Notes: generated from the sequence alone by a model not told the origin. A stretch of DNA of 64,000 nucleotides from Marifrigoribacter sp965178585 (GCA_965178585.1 OZ238267.1:1550001-1614000); one strand, 5' to 3'. Numbered from the stretch's first letter, positions 27,001 to 36,145 are shown. Program-made: numbers and translations.

Positions 27001-27924
27001 TTAGTTTTTAGAATTGGGAAGCTCGTTTTCAATAAAGTTTATGATTTCCGAAATGTCTGTTTGGTAATCAAACCAGTTAATTTTTTCATTTTTTCGAAAC
27101 CAAGTACCTTGTCTTTTGGCAAATCGCCTTGTATTTTTCTTTATTTCTTCAATGGCTTCTTCTTTACTAGTAATTCCATCAAAGTAATCAAATAATTCTC
27201 TGTATCCTACGGTTTGTAGTGCGTTCAAATGTTTATGAGCTAACATTTCTTTTGCTTCTAAAATTAAACCATCTTGAACCATCAAATTTACTCTTTGATT
27301 AATTCTACTATAAACCAATTCTCTATCAGCATTTAAACCAATAAAAAGTGTTTCAAATTCACGAGTTTTATTTTTAGATTTTAAAAAAGAAGAATAGGGT
27401 AGGTTTTCGGACCTGCATATTTCTAATGCTCTAATAACTCTATGATGGTTCTGTAAATCTACTTTATCATAGTAAATAGGGTCTCTTTGTTTTAATTCTT
27501 CTTGAAGAAATTCAATTCCCTTTTCTTCAAAGTCATTATTTAGCGTATTTCTTATTTCTTGAGATACTTTTGGGAATTCATCCAATCCCTTAACCACAGC
27601 ATCTACATAGAGTCCAGACCCTCCAACCATAACAATTACTTGCTTTTTTTTAAAAAGACTATTTAATAATTGAATTGCATCTTTTTCAAATTGTCCAACA
27701 CTGTAATTCTCGAAAACGCTTCTGTTTTGGATAAAATGGTGCTTAGCTGCTTTCAATTCTTTCAAGCTAGGAACCGCAGTTCCAATATTCATTTCTTTAT
27801 AAAATTGCCTAGAATCTGCAGATATAATTTCAGTAGAAAAGTGATTTGCTATTTTTATAGCTAATGATGTTTTTCCTATTGCAGTAGGGCCAACAACACA
27901 GATAAGTAATGGTTTGTTTTGCAC
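27001..27924 (-). CDS. miaA: tRNA dimethylallyltransferase MiaA (GTG start)
   Basis: MiaA adds a dimethylallyl group to adenosine 37 of tRNAs that read codons starting with U. P-loop GPTAIGKT lies at 12-19, followed by the ISADSRQFYKEMNIGTA block and the GGSGLYVDA motif. I start it at the GTG at 27924, 1 base after the stop of the ion-channel gene. This gives 307 residues, the usual length. The frame stays open upstream to 27990, but this adds residues unlike the family and overlaps the channel gene by 65 bases. Confidence 0.94.
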   Translation of the reverse strand: MQNKPLLICVVGPTAIGKTSLAIKIANHFSTEIISADSRQFYKEMNIGTAVPSLKELKAAKHHFIQNRSVFENYSVGQFEKDAIQLLNSLFKKKQVIVMVGGSGLYVDAVVKGLDEFPKVSQEIRNTLNNDFEEKGIEFLQEELKQRDPIYYDKVDLQNHHRVIRALEICRSENLPYSSFLKSKNKTREFETLFIGLNADRELVYSRINQRVNLMVQDGLILEAKEMLAHKHLNALQTVGYRELFDYFDGITSKEEAIEEIKKNTRRFAKRQGTWFRKNEKINWFDYQTDISEIINFIENELPNSKN

Positions 27925-27925
27925 T

Positions 27926-28693
27926 TTAAAGTTCTGTTTCTGGATAAAATTCTTTTCCACATTTATGGCAAAACTTCGAGTCATCTGCATGCAGCTCTTC
28001 TTGACAATTGTTACAAACAGCGGTGTTTAAATGTACGTCATCATCACTTTTAGTATATTCTGAACTTACAATACCTGTAGGAACAGCGATGATTCCATAA
28101 CCCAAAATCATTAATAGCGAAGCAATAAATTGACCAAAGGGTGTAATTGGATGTATATCTCCATAACCAACAGTGGTTAACGTAACGATGCTCCAATAGA
28201 CACTAACAGGTATGTTTCTAAACCCACTTTCTTCCCCTTCAATTAAATACATTAATGTACCTGAAATAATAGCTATAATTAATACAGCAAATAAAAACAC
28301 AAATATTTTTATTCTACTATTTTTCAATGCAGTTACTAATTTATTTGATTCACCAATATAACGTGCTACTTTTAATATTCTAAAAACTCTTAAAAGGCGT
28401 AATGCTCTAACAGTTAGCAATGCATTAGAACCTACAATGAAGAAGGAAAGGTATAATGGAATGGTAGAAACAAAATCTATGATACCATAAAAACTAAAAA
28501 TGTATTTAGAAGGCTTTTTTACGGTAATTATCCTTGCAAAGTATTCAATAGTAAAGAAGATAGTAATGATCCATTCGCCATAATAAAGAATGTCATGATA
28601 TTCACTATCAATATTTTTAACACTCTCTAACATTACTAGTATGATGCTGAAAATAATAAGTATAAGTAGTGTTACGTCAAAAATTTTTCCCAT
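27926..28693 (-). CDS. Voltage-gated-type potassium channel with C-terminal zinc ribbon
   Basis: A six-helix cation channel. The S4 segment (97-112) carries regularly spaced Arg (RALRLLRVFRILKVARY), and the selectivity filter TTVGYGD lies at 173-179. The cytoplasmic tail holds two CxxC knuckles (CNNC and CHKC), a small zinc ribbon. The ATG at 28693 is the only normal start in frame. However, the frame continues upstream with family-like sequence (SWREKLHEIIYEEDTP) with no ATG, GTG or TTG before a stop. Translation may therefore begin at a non-standard codon such as ATT at 28759. Confidence 0.88.
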   Translation of the reverse strand: MGKIFDVTLLILIIFSIILVMLESVKNIDSEYHDILYYGEWIITIFFTIEYFARIITVKKPSKYIFSFYGIIDFVSTIPLYLSFFIVGSNALLTVRALRLLRVFRILKVARYIGESNKLVTALKNSRIKIFVFLFAVLIIAIISGTLMYLIEGEESGFRNIPVSVYWSIVTLTTVGYGDIHPITPFGQFIASLLMILGYGIIAVPTGIVSSEYTKSDDDVHLNTAVCNNCQEELHADDSKFCHKCGKEFYPETEL

Positions 28694-28794
28694 TGGCGTA
28701 TCTTCTTCATAAATAATTTCATGAAGTTTTTCACGCCAGCTATTTTCTTTTGGTTTAATACTGTTTTTATTTTAAAAGATAAATTTAAGAAAAG

Positions 28795-30171
28795 CTATCC
28801 TAAGTTTATTATTTTTTGAACTTTATATTTTCTCAAGTATCCTTGAATAATATGTTGAGTATCCCTATTGTTTTCCATTGGGTTAATAATTGTTTTTAAA
28901 ACCTCTGGATTACTAATTTGAAAATTTAAATTGTAAAAACCATAACCTCTATATATTCCGTTTTCAATTAAAATTATAGAATGCTCATCGATAGCTCTTC
29001 CTTTATCAATTAAAAGCATATTGTCAAATTCATAACTGCTTTTATGAATAAAGGATAACACACGTTTGTTATATTCTTCAGGAGGCTCAGTATGAACACA
29101 TGCTCCTAAACACATTTTAATGCCATAGTTAAAGCAACTTCCTTCAGTTTTTTCTAAATGATTTAATTTTTGACAAAGATGAAATTCATCTGTTATTTTA
29201 TATAAAAAACTTTTTGCTTGTTGGTAATTAGTGAAAGTAGTAATAATATTTTTACCTTCTTCTTGCTCTTCAGGTACTTTTTCAGTTTTTAGATTAATAT
29301 ATCCTTTTTCATCTATAAAAGAATACAATTGGTTTTGAAAAATATTTCGTTTTAAAGCATGATTAAAAATTGGTTTTAGCTTTTTTATTTCCTGACTTTC
29401 TTTCAACTGTGCTATTAGGTCGTTACCCGTTTCTTCGTAACTAACGGAAGCTACTTCTAACTGAATTTTTTTTGATTTTTTATTATCATTAGTAAAATGT
29501 TGAATAAGTCTTTTTTTAATGTTTTTACTTTTTCCAACATATATTATCTTACCATTTTTACGATGCATATAATACACCCCCGTTGTTGTTGGTGCAGTCT
29601 CTATGATATCTAAAAGTTTAGGCTCAACTTGTTTTTTAGGATCTTTTTTTACTGTATTAGAAATAATTTCTTTTTCAACATCCTTTTCTAATAATAACTT
29701 AAATAATTCAATAGTAGCTTTTGCATCACCTTGTGCTCTATGGCGATCTGTAATAGGAATCCCTAATGATCTTACTAATTTCCCTAAGCTGTAAGAGGGG
29801 AGGTCTGGTATTAATTTTTTTGAAAGCTCAACCGTACACAACATATCTTTTTCAAAATGATATCCTAATCTGTCAAATTCGGTAGTCAGAATCCGATTGT
29901 CAAACTGTGCATTGTGGGCAACTAAAATACAACCATCAGTTATTTCAATAATGCGCTTGGCTACTTCGTAAAATTTAGGAGCATTTCGAAGCATTTGATT
30001 GTTAATTCCAGTAAGGTTAACAACAAAAGGTTGGATGTTTTTTTCTGGATTAACTAAGCTACAAAACTGATCAACGATTGCATGACCATCAAATTTATAG
30101 ATGGCAATTTCAGTAATACCTTCTTCATTGTATTTACCACCTGTTGTTTCTATGTCGAGTATAGCGTACAA
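28795..30171 (-). CDS. DnaQ-like exonuclease fused to a GIY-YIG nuclease (TTG start)
   Basis: A 458-residue fusion. Residues 3-160 are a DEDDh 3'-5' exonuclease with Asp6 and Glu8 in LDIETTG and His144/Asp149 in HRAQGDA. Residues 198-270 are a UvrC-type GIY-YIG domain (TGVYYMHRKNGKIIYVGKSK). The C-terminal part contains several Cys (CFNYGIKMCLGAC) as in UvrC/Cho-like proteins. It probably acts in DNA repair. The TTG at 30171 starts 1 base after yggS and gives the natural exonuclease N-terminus. The UvrB-binding and HhH parts of UvrC are absent. Confidence 0.88.
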   Translation of the reverse strand: MYAILDIETTGGKYNEEGITEIAIYKFDGHAIVDQFCSLVNPEKNIQPFVVNLTGINNQMLRNAPKFYEVAKRIIEITDGCILVAHNAQFDNRILTTEFDRLGYHFEKDMLCTVELSKKLIPDLPSYSLGKLVRSLGIPITDRHRAQGDAKATIELFKLLLEKDVEKEIISNTVKKDPKKQVEPKLLDIIETAPTTTGVYYMHRKNGKIIYVGKSKNIKKRLIQHFTNDNKKSKKIQLEVASVSYEETGNDLIAQLKESQEIKKLKPIFNHALKRNIFQNQLYSFIDEKGYINLKTEKVPEEQEEGKNIITTFTNYQQAKSFLYKITDEFHLCQKLNHLEKTEGSCFNYGIKMCLGACVHTEPPEEYNKRVLSFIHKSSYEFDNMLLIDKGRAIDEHSIILIENGIYRGYGFYNLNFQISNPEVLKTIINPMENNRDTQHIIQGYLRKYKVQKIINLG

Positions 30172-30172
30172 A

Positions 30173-30841
30173 TTATAAATTGATGTTACAGGTTCGCATT
30201 CCAAAGATAGAACTTCCTACACGAATCATATTGCTTCCATTCTTTACAGCAATTGGATAATCTCCGCTCATTCCCATAGATAAAATTTCAATTTTATGAT
30301 TCATTTTATTTATAGAATCAAAAACAGATTTTAAAGAAGCAAATTCAGAATTTAATTGATCTTGATTATCTGTAAATGTTGCCATTCCCATTAATCCCAC
30401 GATGTTTATATTTTTAAACGATTTGTATTCCTCAGATGATAAAAGCTTAAATATTTCATCTTCAGTTAAACCAAACTTACTTTCTTCAGTGGCAATTTTT
30501 ATTTGAAGTAAGCAGTTAATTACTCTATTGTTTTTTAATGCTTGTTTATTTATTTCGGTTAATAATCTCAAACTGTCAACTGCATGAATTAAACTGACGA
30601 AAGGAGCCATATACTTTACTTTGTTGCGCTGAATATGACCAATCATATGCCATTCTATATCTTTTGGCATTTCATCATGTTTGGCAACCATTTCTTGAAT
30701 TTTATTCTCTCCAAAAATTCGTTGGCCAGCATTATAAGCTTCTAATAAGTCTGAAACAGGTTTGGTTTTTGAAACTGCTACAAGAGTTATTTCTTTATTT
30801 AATTTGGACTTTATTTCCTTAAGATTATTTGCGATATCCAT
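30173..30841 (-). CDS. yggS: YggS-family PLP-binding protein
   Basis: A 222-residue single-domain TIM-barrel protein (PLPBP/YggS) that maintains PLP homeostasis. The PLP-binding Lys25 is in VAVSKTKP, followed by FGENKIQE, and the GLMGMATF and SMGMSGDYPIAV motifs. I start it at the ATG at 30841; the upstream ATG at 30862 is on the far side of a -7 box. It precedes the exonuclease-GIY-YIG gene in an operon. Confidence 0.93.
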   Translation of the reverse strand: MDIANNLKEIKSKLNKEITLVAVSKTKPVSDLLEAYNAGQRIFGENKIQEMVAKHDEMPKDIEWHMIGHIQRNKVKYMAPFVSLIHAVDSLRLLTEINKQALKNNRVINCLLQIKIATEESKFGLTEDEIFKLLSSEEYKSFKNINIVGLMGMATFTDNQDQLNSEFASLKSVFDSINKMNHKIEILSMGMSGDYPIAVKNGSNMIRVGSSIFGMRTCNINL

Positions 30842-30849
30842 ATTGGTTA

Positions 30850-30857
30850 CAAAAATA
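30850..30857 (-). promoter_or_regulatory. yggS -7 promoter box
   Basis: On the minus strand this reads TATTTTTG and ends 8 bases before the ATG at 30841. The leader would be only a few bases. It also excludes the upstream ATG at 30862. Confidence 0.6.
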
Positions 30858-30933
30858 TCCATTTATTGTAAGAAAGTAGGGTAGAAGTGAATGCAAAATT
30901 TAATTAATTAAATAAAAAGGTACTTAAAACAAA

Positions 30934-30968
30934 AAACTGAGAAAATTAAAAAATAGCCTCCTCAGTTT
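30934..30968 (-). terminator. Possible terminator after the envelope cluster
   Basis: On the minus strand AAACTGAG and CTCAGTTT form an 8-bp stem around a long loop of about 19 bases, followed by more T. It lies 21 bases after the stop of the last cluster gene. The long loop makes this a weak call. Confidence 0.35.
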
Positions 30969-30988
30969 AAGAAATATAAATTTGGTAG

Positions 30989-31888
30989 TTATTCTCTTTT
31001 TTTAACTAGAAACTGAATTGTTTCATAAATCTGATGAAGCTCTTCATCACTGGCTTCTTTCATTTCTGGATCTTTTTTTTGTACCAATCGTTTCCATTTT
31101 TCAAAAGACATATTTCTTAACTTTTCCATATCTTCTTCACTTATTTCATCGGAATCAAATGAATCTGGATATTCATCATCATTATCGACAAAATTTTCTT
31201 GCTTGATTATTTTAAAATTTGGCAATTCAAAGTTAGAAGCTGGTATCGAAGTATTAAAGGCTACTTTTATAGCTTCTGTTATTGTCGTTACTCCCATTAA
31301 ATTTGCTTCAGATTTTAAAGTTACTCCTTTATATATCCATTGTTTAACACCCAATGTTTCCCATATTTCACATTGGTAGCCTATAATTACTTCAGTACCC
31401 ATGTTTTTTCCTCCCATTTTTTCTAGCATCGATTTCCCTATTTCACCTGCATCATTATTGGTATGAATATTTTTAACTGTTTTCATAGCCATATATTTTT
31501 GTTGACTTATAGTTTTGTTTTTAAAATCAACAATAAAACTATCACCATTATCAAGTTTGGTCATTTGATGAGTAGCTGTAGCTTCAATAGTTTCTTTCCC
31601 CATTATTACCGTTTGGGTGTTTTTAGTAGATTTAGTTTCTTTAAGTTCGATAGCACCCCAATCTTTAAAATATAAGACTTCAGTTCCGCTACCTTTTATA
31701 GTGCTTGATAATACTTTCCCAGAAATAGTAGTTTTATAATTGACTATACCAGATTCTACTTCATATCGTTTTAACATTTCTCCTTGTTTACTAGAAGTTT
31801 GAAATAAGCTATCAATTGGATTATTGTCGTTTCTATTACAACTCACGTTTATAATTATGATTGCAATTAATAAACCTAATTTTTTCAT
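30989..31888 (-). CDS. Envelope-cluster lipoprotein B (paralogue of 33444-34340)
   Basis: A 299-residue lipoprotein (lipobox NVSC, Cys17). After a short linker comes a beta-rich domain with SGIVNYKTTISGKV, EVLYFKDWGAIELKET and GYQCEIWETLG followed by KQWIYKGVTLK. The tail (about 225-299) is acidic and helical. These blocks recur almost unchanged in the protein encoded at 33444-34340, so the two genes arose by duplication. The C-x-x-W and KG(V)xLK pattern resembles LolA/LolB-like lipid-carrier folds, but that is only inference. It overlaps the preceding gene by 4 bases and ends the cluster. Confidence 0.75.
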   Translation of the reverse strand: MKKLGLLIAIIIINVSCNRNDNNPIDSLFQTSSKQGEMLKRYEVESGIVNYKTTISGKVLSSTIKGSGTEVLYFKDWGAIELKETKSTKNTQTVIMGKETIEATATHQMTKLDNGDSFIVDFKNKTISQQKYMAMKTVKNIHTNNDAGEIGKSMLEKMGGKNMGTEVIIGYQCEIWETLGVKQWIYKGVTLKSEANLMGVTTITEAIKVAFNTSIPASNFELPNFKIIKQENFVDNDDEYPDSFDSDEISEEDMEKLRNMSFEKWKRLVQKKDPEMKEASDEELHQIYETIQFLVKKRE

Positions 31889-33426
31889 TTCGATTGTTTT
31901 ATAATTTCTTGTAATTCGTAGATAGAATAGTGGGTGCTAGATTCTTTCCTAGGATCTTTGATAACCTTTGCGATAATAGCAGGTTTATCATTCATAAGCC
32001 AAATTTTTAGTTTTTCATTATCATTAAGAGCTTCAACAACAGTACAGTTAAAAGTTCCTAGACTAAGAGTAAGATCTTCTTGTCCTATAACCCGGTACAT
32101 CCTTTCATCTAAAGGGTATAAAGGAGCATCTCCGCCTTCGTAATCTCCAAGGTAAACATCACCTTCACCTGTGTGATTTTTGTCGTAGCCATTAAAAATG
32201 TTATCTATTTTCAATCTTTGATTTCCTTCTTTAACATATACATCAGCCGTAAGTATTTTGGTTTCGAAAGTATTTAAACCCTCATTTAATTGAACGCATG
32301 AATAGACCAACTGTTTTATATCGGAAAGTTGTCCAAGTAATAAATGAAAGTCATCCCATGGCAATTTATTTTTTTCATTGTTATATTTATACTCACCATT
32401 TTCATTAAAAAAATCTTCTTCTTCAAACGTAAAGAGTTCAAGTTTTGCAATTTGATTGTATTCTTCAGAATTTTTTATAGGTTCCTCTTTTATAATATGT
32501 ACAGTTGTTCTACCAAAAGGAGTTCCTTCGTCCTTTACTGTTACAATTTTCGCAAATACTCCAGGTTGATTATTTACCATCCAATATTGAAATTTTTCAC
32601 TAAATCCACCCAATCCTTCAATAACGGTACATTCAAAATCTCCAAGATCTGTTTTTAAGATTTCATTGGTTGAAATTACCTTATACTCATCTAGTTCCTC
32701 TTCTGGATAAAATCGAAAATCTTCTTTGTTTTCTTTTAAATAATCAATAGGAATAGCTTGTTCATTCATATCTATATAATCGTTTTGCTTATATGAATAA
32801 TCTCTAGCTCCAATTGTTTGGTCAGCTTCATTGTAATTAAACTTGGTGCTTACCACCCAAGTAGCTGCTTCTCTAGAATCTGGAAAACTTGTATATTGAA
32901 AGACAACTTCTTTTTTATCTTTTAAATAGTTTACAATAGCTGTTATTTTCCATGGTAATTTTCTTGCTTCTGAGTTTTCATCAAAACCATTTTCTGATTG
33001 ATAAAAATCTTCTGATTCAAATGAAAGTTCTGGTTTTACCATGGTTATTTTAGCTGGAGGATTCATTTTGGCTAATTTGTTAAAAGTCCAAATTGCTCCT
33101 TCTTTATTATAAACAAGTTCAGTTTCTGTCACCATAATAATTTCAGCGTCCCCTCTAAAGTCCTTGTCAATATCACTTGTCATTACAATAGATTTTTCAT
33201 TATTATTGTATTTCCATGTGCCAGCATCTATAGTTCTAGAATTCGCATCTTCAGCTAATTTAAAAACCCCTTTTTCTGCGAAAATAAATACTAGTTTTAT
33301 GTCTGTTTCTATTTTTCCATTTGCTTCAACTTGAGTTAATTGCCAATTTCCAGTTATTTTAGATTCTTGAGCATTTAATGATACCCCCCAAAGAATAATT
33401 ATAAATGCACATATTAAATTTTTCAT
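31885..33426 (-). CDS. Exported protein with lipocalin-like start and two internal repeats
   Basis: A 513-residue exported protein, start taken as the ATG at 33426 (MKNLICAFIIILWG), 17 bases after the first lipoprotein gene. The signal is cleaved near LNAQE. Residues about 20-120 look like a lipocalin-type beta-barrel (GNWQLTQVEANGK, GTWKYNNNEKSIVM). Two repeats of about 180 residues follow. Each begins with a KLPW segment and ends with a LGxFxCTVxE motif, then a W-M-N-P-A-K pattern. The Cys-containing motif parallels GYxCExW in the flanking lipoproteins, suggesting a shared fold. No enzyme motif is seen. Confidence 0.72.
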   Translation of the reverse strand: MKNLICAFIIILWGVSLNAQESKITGNWQLTQVEANGKIETDIKLVFIFAEKGVFKLAEDANSRTIDAGTWKYNNNEKSIVMTSDIDKDFRGDAEIIMVTETELVYNKEGAIWTFNKLAKMNPPAKITMVKPELSFESEDFYQSENGFDENSEARKLPWKITAIVNYLKDKKEVVFQYTSFPDSREAATWVVSTKFNYNEADQTIGARDYSYKQNDYIDMNEQAIPIDYLKENKEDFRFYPEEELDEYKVISTNEILKTDLGDFECTVIEGLGGFSEKFQYWMVNNQPGVFAKIVTVKDEGTPFGRTTVHIIKEEPIKNSEEYNQIAKLELFTFEEEDFFNENGEYKYNNEKNKLPWDDFHLLLGQLSDIKQLVYSCVQLNEGLNTFETKILTADVYVKEGNQRLKIDNIFNGYDKNHTGEGDVYLGDYEGGDAPLYPLDERMYRVIGQEDLTLSLGTFNCTVVEALNDNEKLKIWLMNDKPAIIAKVIKDPRKESSTHYSIYELQEIIKQSK

Positions 33427-33443
33427 GTATTTATATTTTTTCA

Positions 33444-34340
33444 TTAATTTCCTTGTCGCATTTTTATCATTTTTTGCATCATATCGTACATTTCACGAAG
33501 CTCTTCTTCGCTCATATTTTGCATTTCTTCATCTTCTTTGTCTGCCAACGCCAATTTTTTCCAATCTTCATAACTTAGTTTGCTTATCATTTCTATATTC
33601 TCATCCATTTCTTCTAAATCCTCTTTATACTCTTCGTTATCCATAAATCCTTCCGTTTTCTGTATAGGGAAATCTGGTAATTCAAAATTGGAATCAGACA
33701 CTGAAACATCAAACTTAGCACTTGTGGCTTCTGTGAGAGTTCTAATACCTAAAACGGTTAAGTCTATTTTTAATACAACACCTTTATGCATCCATTGTTT
33801 ACCATTCAAAATAGACCACATTTCGCAGTTGTATCCTAGATATGTTTCTTCTCCTACCTTTTTACCACCCATTGATTCTAGCATACTTTTCCCTGCTTCC
33901 CCTACATCTGTATTGCTTTGTTTCATATAATCCATAAGAGGATCTCTAGTTACGTATATTAGTTTTTTTCCAAAATCTGCCAAATAGCTTTCACCTTTAT
34001 CTAGTTTGTTAATGGTATGGCTTGAAGTAGTTTCGGTTGTTTCTTTTCCAAAAACTTTTACTATGGTTTTTTGAGATGATTTTGTTTCTTTTAATTCTAA
34101 AGCTCCCCAATCTTTGAAATAAAGACTTTCTGTTCCGCTTCCAGTAATAGTTGAACCCATTACATTTCCTGAAATGGTAGTTTTATATTTAACAATACCT
34201 GATTTTACATTGTAGCGCTTTAATGTTTGCTGATTTTCTTTTGTAGCTTTCGAAGCTATACTATCTGTAGGATTGCTTTCGTTTCCTTTACAGCTTATAA
34301 CTACTATAATTAGTACGAGAATGATGCTTAATTTTTTCAT
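33444..34340 (-). CDS. Envelope-cluster lipoprotein A
   Basis: A 298-residue lipoprotein (lipobox VISC, Cys17). Conserved blocks shared with the protein at 30989-31888 are SGIVKYKTTISG, ESLYFKDWGALELKET, GKSMLESMGGKK, GYNCEMWSILNGKQW and a KGVVLK strand. The C-terminus is acidic and ends in a Met-rich helix (MYDMMQKMIKM). It begins 25 bases after the OmpA-domain gene. The function is unknown; a beta-rich ligand-binding domain at the inner face of the outer membrane is a reasonable guess. Confidence 0.75.
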   Translation of the reverse strand: MKKLSIILVLIIVVISCKGNESNPTDSIASKATKENQQTLKRYNVKSGIVKYKTTISGNVMGSTITGSGTESLYFKDWGALELKETKSSQKTIVKVFGKETTETTSSHTINKLDKGESYLADFGKKLIYVTRDPLMDYMKQSNTDVGEAGKSMLESMGGKKVGEETYLGYNCEMWSILNGKQWMHKGVVLKIDLTVLGIRTLTEATSAKFDVSVSDSNFELPDFPIQKTEGFMDNEEYKEDLEEMDENIEMISKLSYEDWKKLALADKEDEEMQNMSEEELREMYDMMQKMIKMRQGN

Positions 34341-34365
34341 TTATGATAATTTATTTTGATTAATA

Positions 34366-36117
34366 TTATTTTAGAATTTTTAAAATGGCAGTTTCACCTG
34401 GATTTATAGTTGTAGTTACACTTCCTTGTCTACCTAAAAAGAATTCGGCATCTTCAAAGTCAACATCACCAGAATAGCCTTCATCTAAATCGCAGCCATA
34501 AGTTCCTTCAATTTGTATTTTATTGTGTTCACGATGCACAGTACCATCGTAATTGTAGGTAACAAATTTTATAGTTATTTCGTAGTTTTTCCTTTCATCG
34601 ATATTTAAAATTTCCATTTTCCCAAACTTACCGCCAGTTGTTGAATAAATAATAACTGTTCCTTTTCCATTTACGATACCGGATTTATTTGAAATAGGGA
34701 TTTTAAAACTATCTGGAAGCGATTCTAATTTAGCTGCAATTGTTTTTTTATCTAAATCATTAAATGTTAAACCTGTTTTGTTATTTTCATTAATACTATT
34801 GTCATTTGTTGAACTTGAGCTTGAATTTGAATTTCCAGAAAATTTAACAAATTCAACTCTTCTGTTATTTGCTTTTCCTTCTGGTGTGCTATTATTATCG
34901 ATAGGTTTGCTTTCTCCAAAACCATTAGATTTAAGTCGGTTTGCTGAAATTCCCATTTCAATTAACTTGTTCATAACCGATTTCCCTCTAGCCTTTGATA
35001 AAGTCATATTTGAAGCATCATTGCCATCACTATCTGTGTGTCCTTCAACACTAAAATTAACCGTTGGGTTTTTCATCATCAAATCATAAATTTTATTGAT
35101 TGGCCCCATACTTTCAGGTTTTAAAGTAGCTTTGTTAACGTCGAATTTTATACCGTTTACAATTATTTTTCCTTCAGAAAGTACACGATCGTAATATTTT
35201 ACACCACCTTTGGCAATACGGATGTTTTTAATATACATTCCTTTAGAGTCACCAGATAATGTTACACCCGTAGGGTTACCTTCTAAGTGAGGAATGTTAA
35301 TCAATCGTTGATCTTCTAAATATGCTTTTAATTTACCCTTTGTATATGCAATTGAAATATGTCTCCAACCAGCAACTTCATCACGATTTGTTCGTTCTTT
35401 TCCTGTTAAATTACCTTCACTAGTACTCATTCTTAACTGATTTACAAATATTGTAATTTGTGAAATGCCACTTCTACTTTGATTTTTTTTATCATGAAGT
35501 GTTATATAATACCTTTCATTATATACATTAGGATTAAAGAACATATCAAACTCTATTGTAAAAACCTCAGGTAAATAATCTTCTTTAGGATTTTTTAGAT
35601 AAGGCACAATACCTTTACTGTGCATATTTCCTGCATCAGTAATAAATGTTATGACTGGCTCACCATCAACTTGAGCTATTTCTGCACCTCCTTGATATAA
35701 ATCCCAACGACTAGGGAACTCGCCATTTTCTTCATTGACACTTGGACCGTCTTCAAATAGTACAGTATCTCCAGGCACAAAATCGAATCGACTCCAAGAA
35801 ACGTTTGGGTTATTTGATTTTTCGTTTAGATTATCTATTTGTTCATCTCTTTCATCATTTTTATCTCCTGGATCTTTATCATTGGTTTTATCTGTTCCTT
35901 CCTCTTTCTTATTTTTTCCATCTATTTCATCTTCAACTTCATCAAAGGCTTTATCTATTTCTTTGTCAATTTTTCTTTGTGCTCTATTTTCAGCTTCTCT
36001 TTCAATTTTTTGTTGAGTTTTTCTTGCTATTCTATCCAATATTTGTGATTGACAAATTTGTGGTGATAAAAAAATTAATAATGTAAATAGTAATAATAGT
36101 TTAGTTGCTGTTTTCAT
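34366..36117 (-). CDS. OmpA-domain envelope protein with LamG-like and extra C-terminal domain
   Basis: A 583-residue exported protein with a signal peptide (to about residue 24). A charged, probably coiled stretch (25-95) of many Glu, Lys and Arg follows (KIDKEIDKAFDEVEDEIDG), then a concanavalin/LamG-like beta-sandwich (about 110-300). The OmpA peptidoglycan-binding domain (about 310-430) has NFSVEGHTDSDGN and the ARGKSVMNKL helix. Unusually, about 140 further residues follow it, including a Ser/Asn-rich linker and an unrecognised domain. OmpA normally ends such proteins. A -7 box (TAATTTTG) lies 28 bases before the ATG. Confidence 0.85.
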   Translation of the reverse strand: MKTATKLLLLFTLLIFLSPQICQSQILDRIARKTQQKIEREAENRAQRKIDKEIDKAFDEVEDEIDGKNKKEEGTDKTNDKDPGDKNDERDEQIDNLNEKSNNPNVSWSRFDFVPGDTVLFEDGPSVNEENGEFPSRWDLYQGGAEIAQVDGEPVITFITDAGNMHSKGIVPYLKNPKEDYLPEVFTIEFDMFFNPNVYNERYYITLHDKKNQSRSGISQITIFVNQLRMSTSEGNLTGKERTNRDEVAGWRHISIAYTKGKLKAYLEDQRLINIPHLEGNPTGVTLSGDSKGMYIKNIRIAKGGVKYYDRVLSEGKIIVNGIKFDVNKATLKPESMGPINKIYDLMMKNPTVNFSVEGHTDSDGNDASNMTLSKARGKSVMNKLIEMGISANRLKSNGFGESKPIDNNSTPEGKANNRRVEFVKFSGNSNSSSSSTNDNSINENNKTGLTFNDLDKKTIAAKLESLPDSFKIPISNKSGIVNGKGTVIIYSTTGGKFGKMEILNIDERKNYEITIKFVTYNYDGTVHREHNKIQIEGTYGCDLDEGYSGDVDFEDAEFFLGRQGSVTTTINPGETAILKILK

Positions 36118-36145
36118 TGCTATATGTTTATAATATTTGGTATAG

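Noticed and set aside
27925..27990. Longer miaA starting at 27990
   Set aside because: It would overlap the channel gene by 65 bases and adds residues not like MiaA; GTG at 27924 gives the usual length.
28795..30171. True UvrC
   Set aside because: The UvrB-interaction helix-hairpin-helix part and RNase-H-like domain of UvrC are absent and an exonuclease precedes the GIY-YIG part.
30842..30862. Longer yggS starting at 30862
   Set aside because: The -7 box lies between that ATG and the conserved start.
32344..36086. Long open frames on the plus strand across the envelope cluster
   Set aside because: They are rich in Phe, Leu, Ile and Ser, as expected for the complement of Glu/Lys-rich coding DNA, lack good starts, and lie opposite clear genes.
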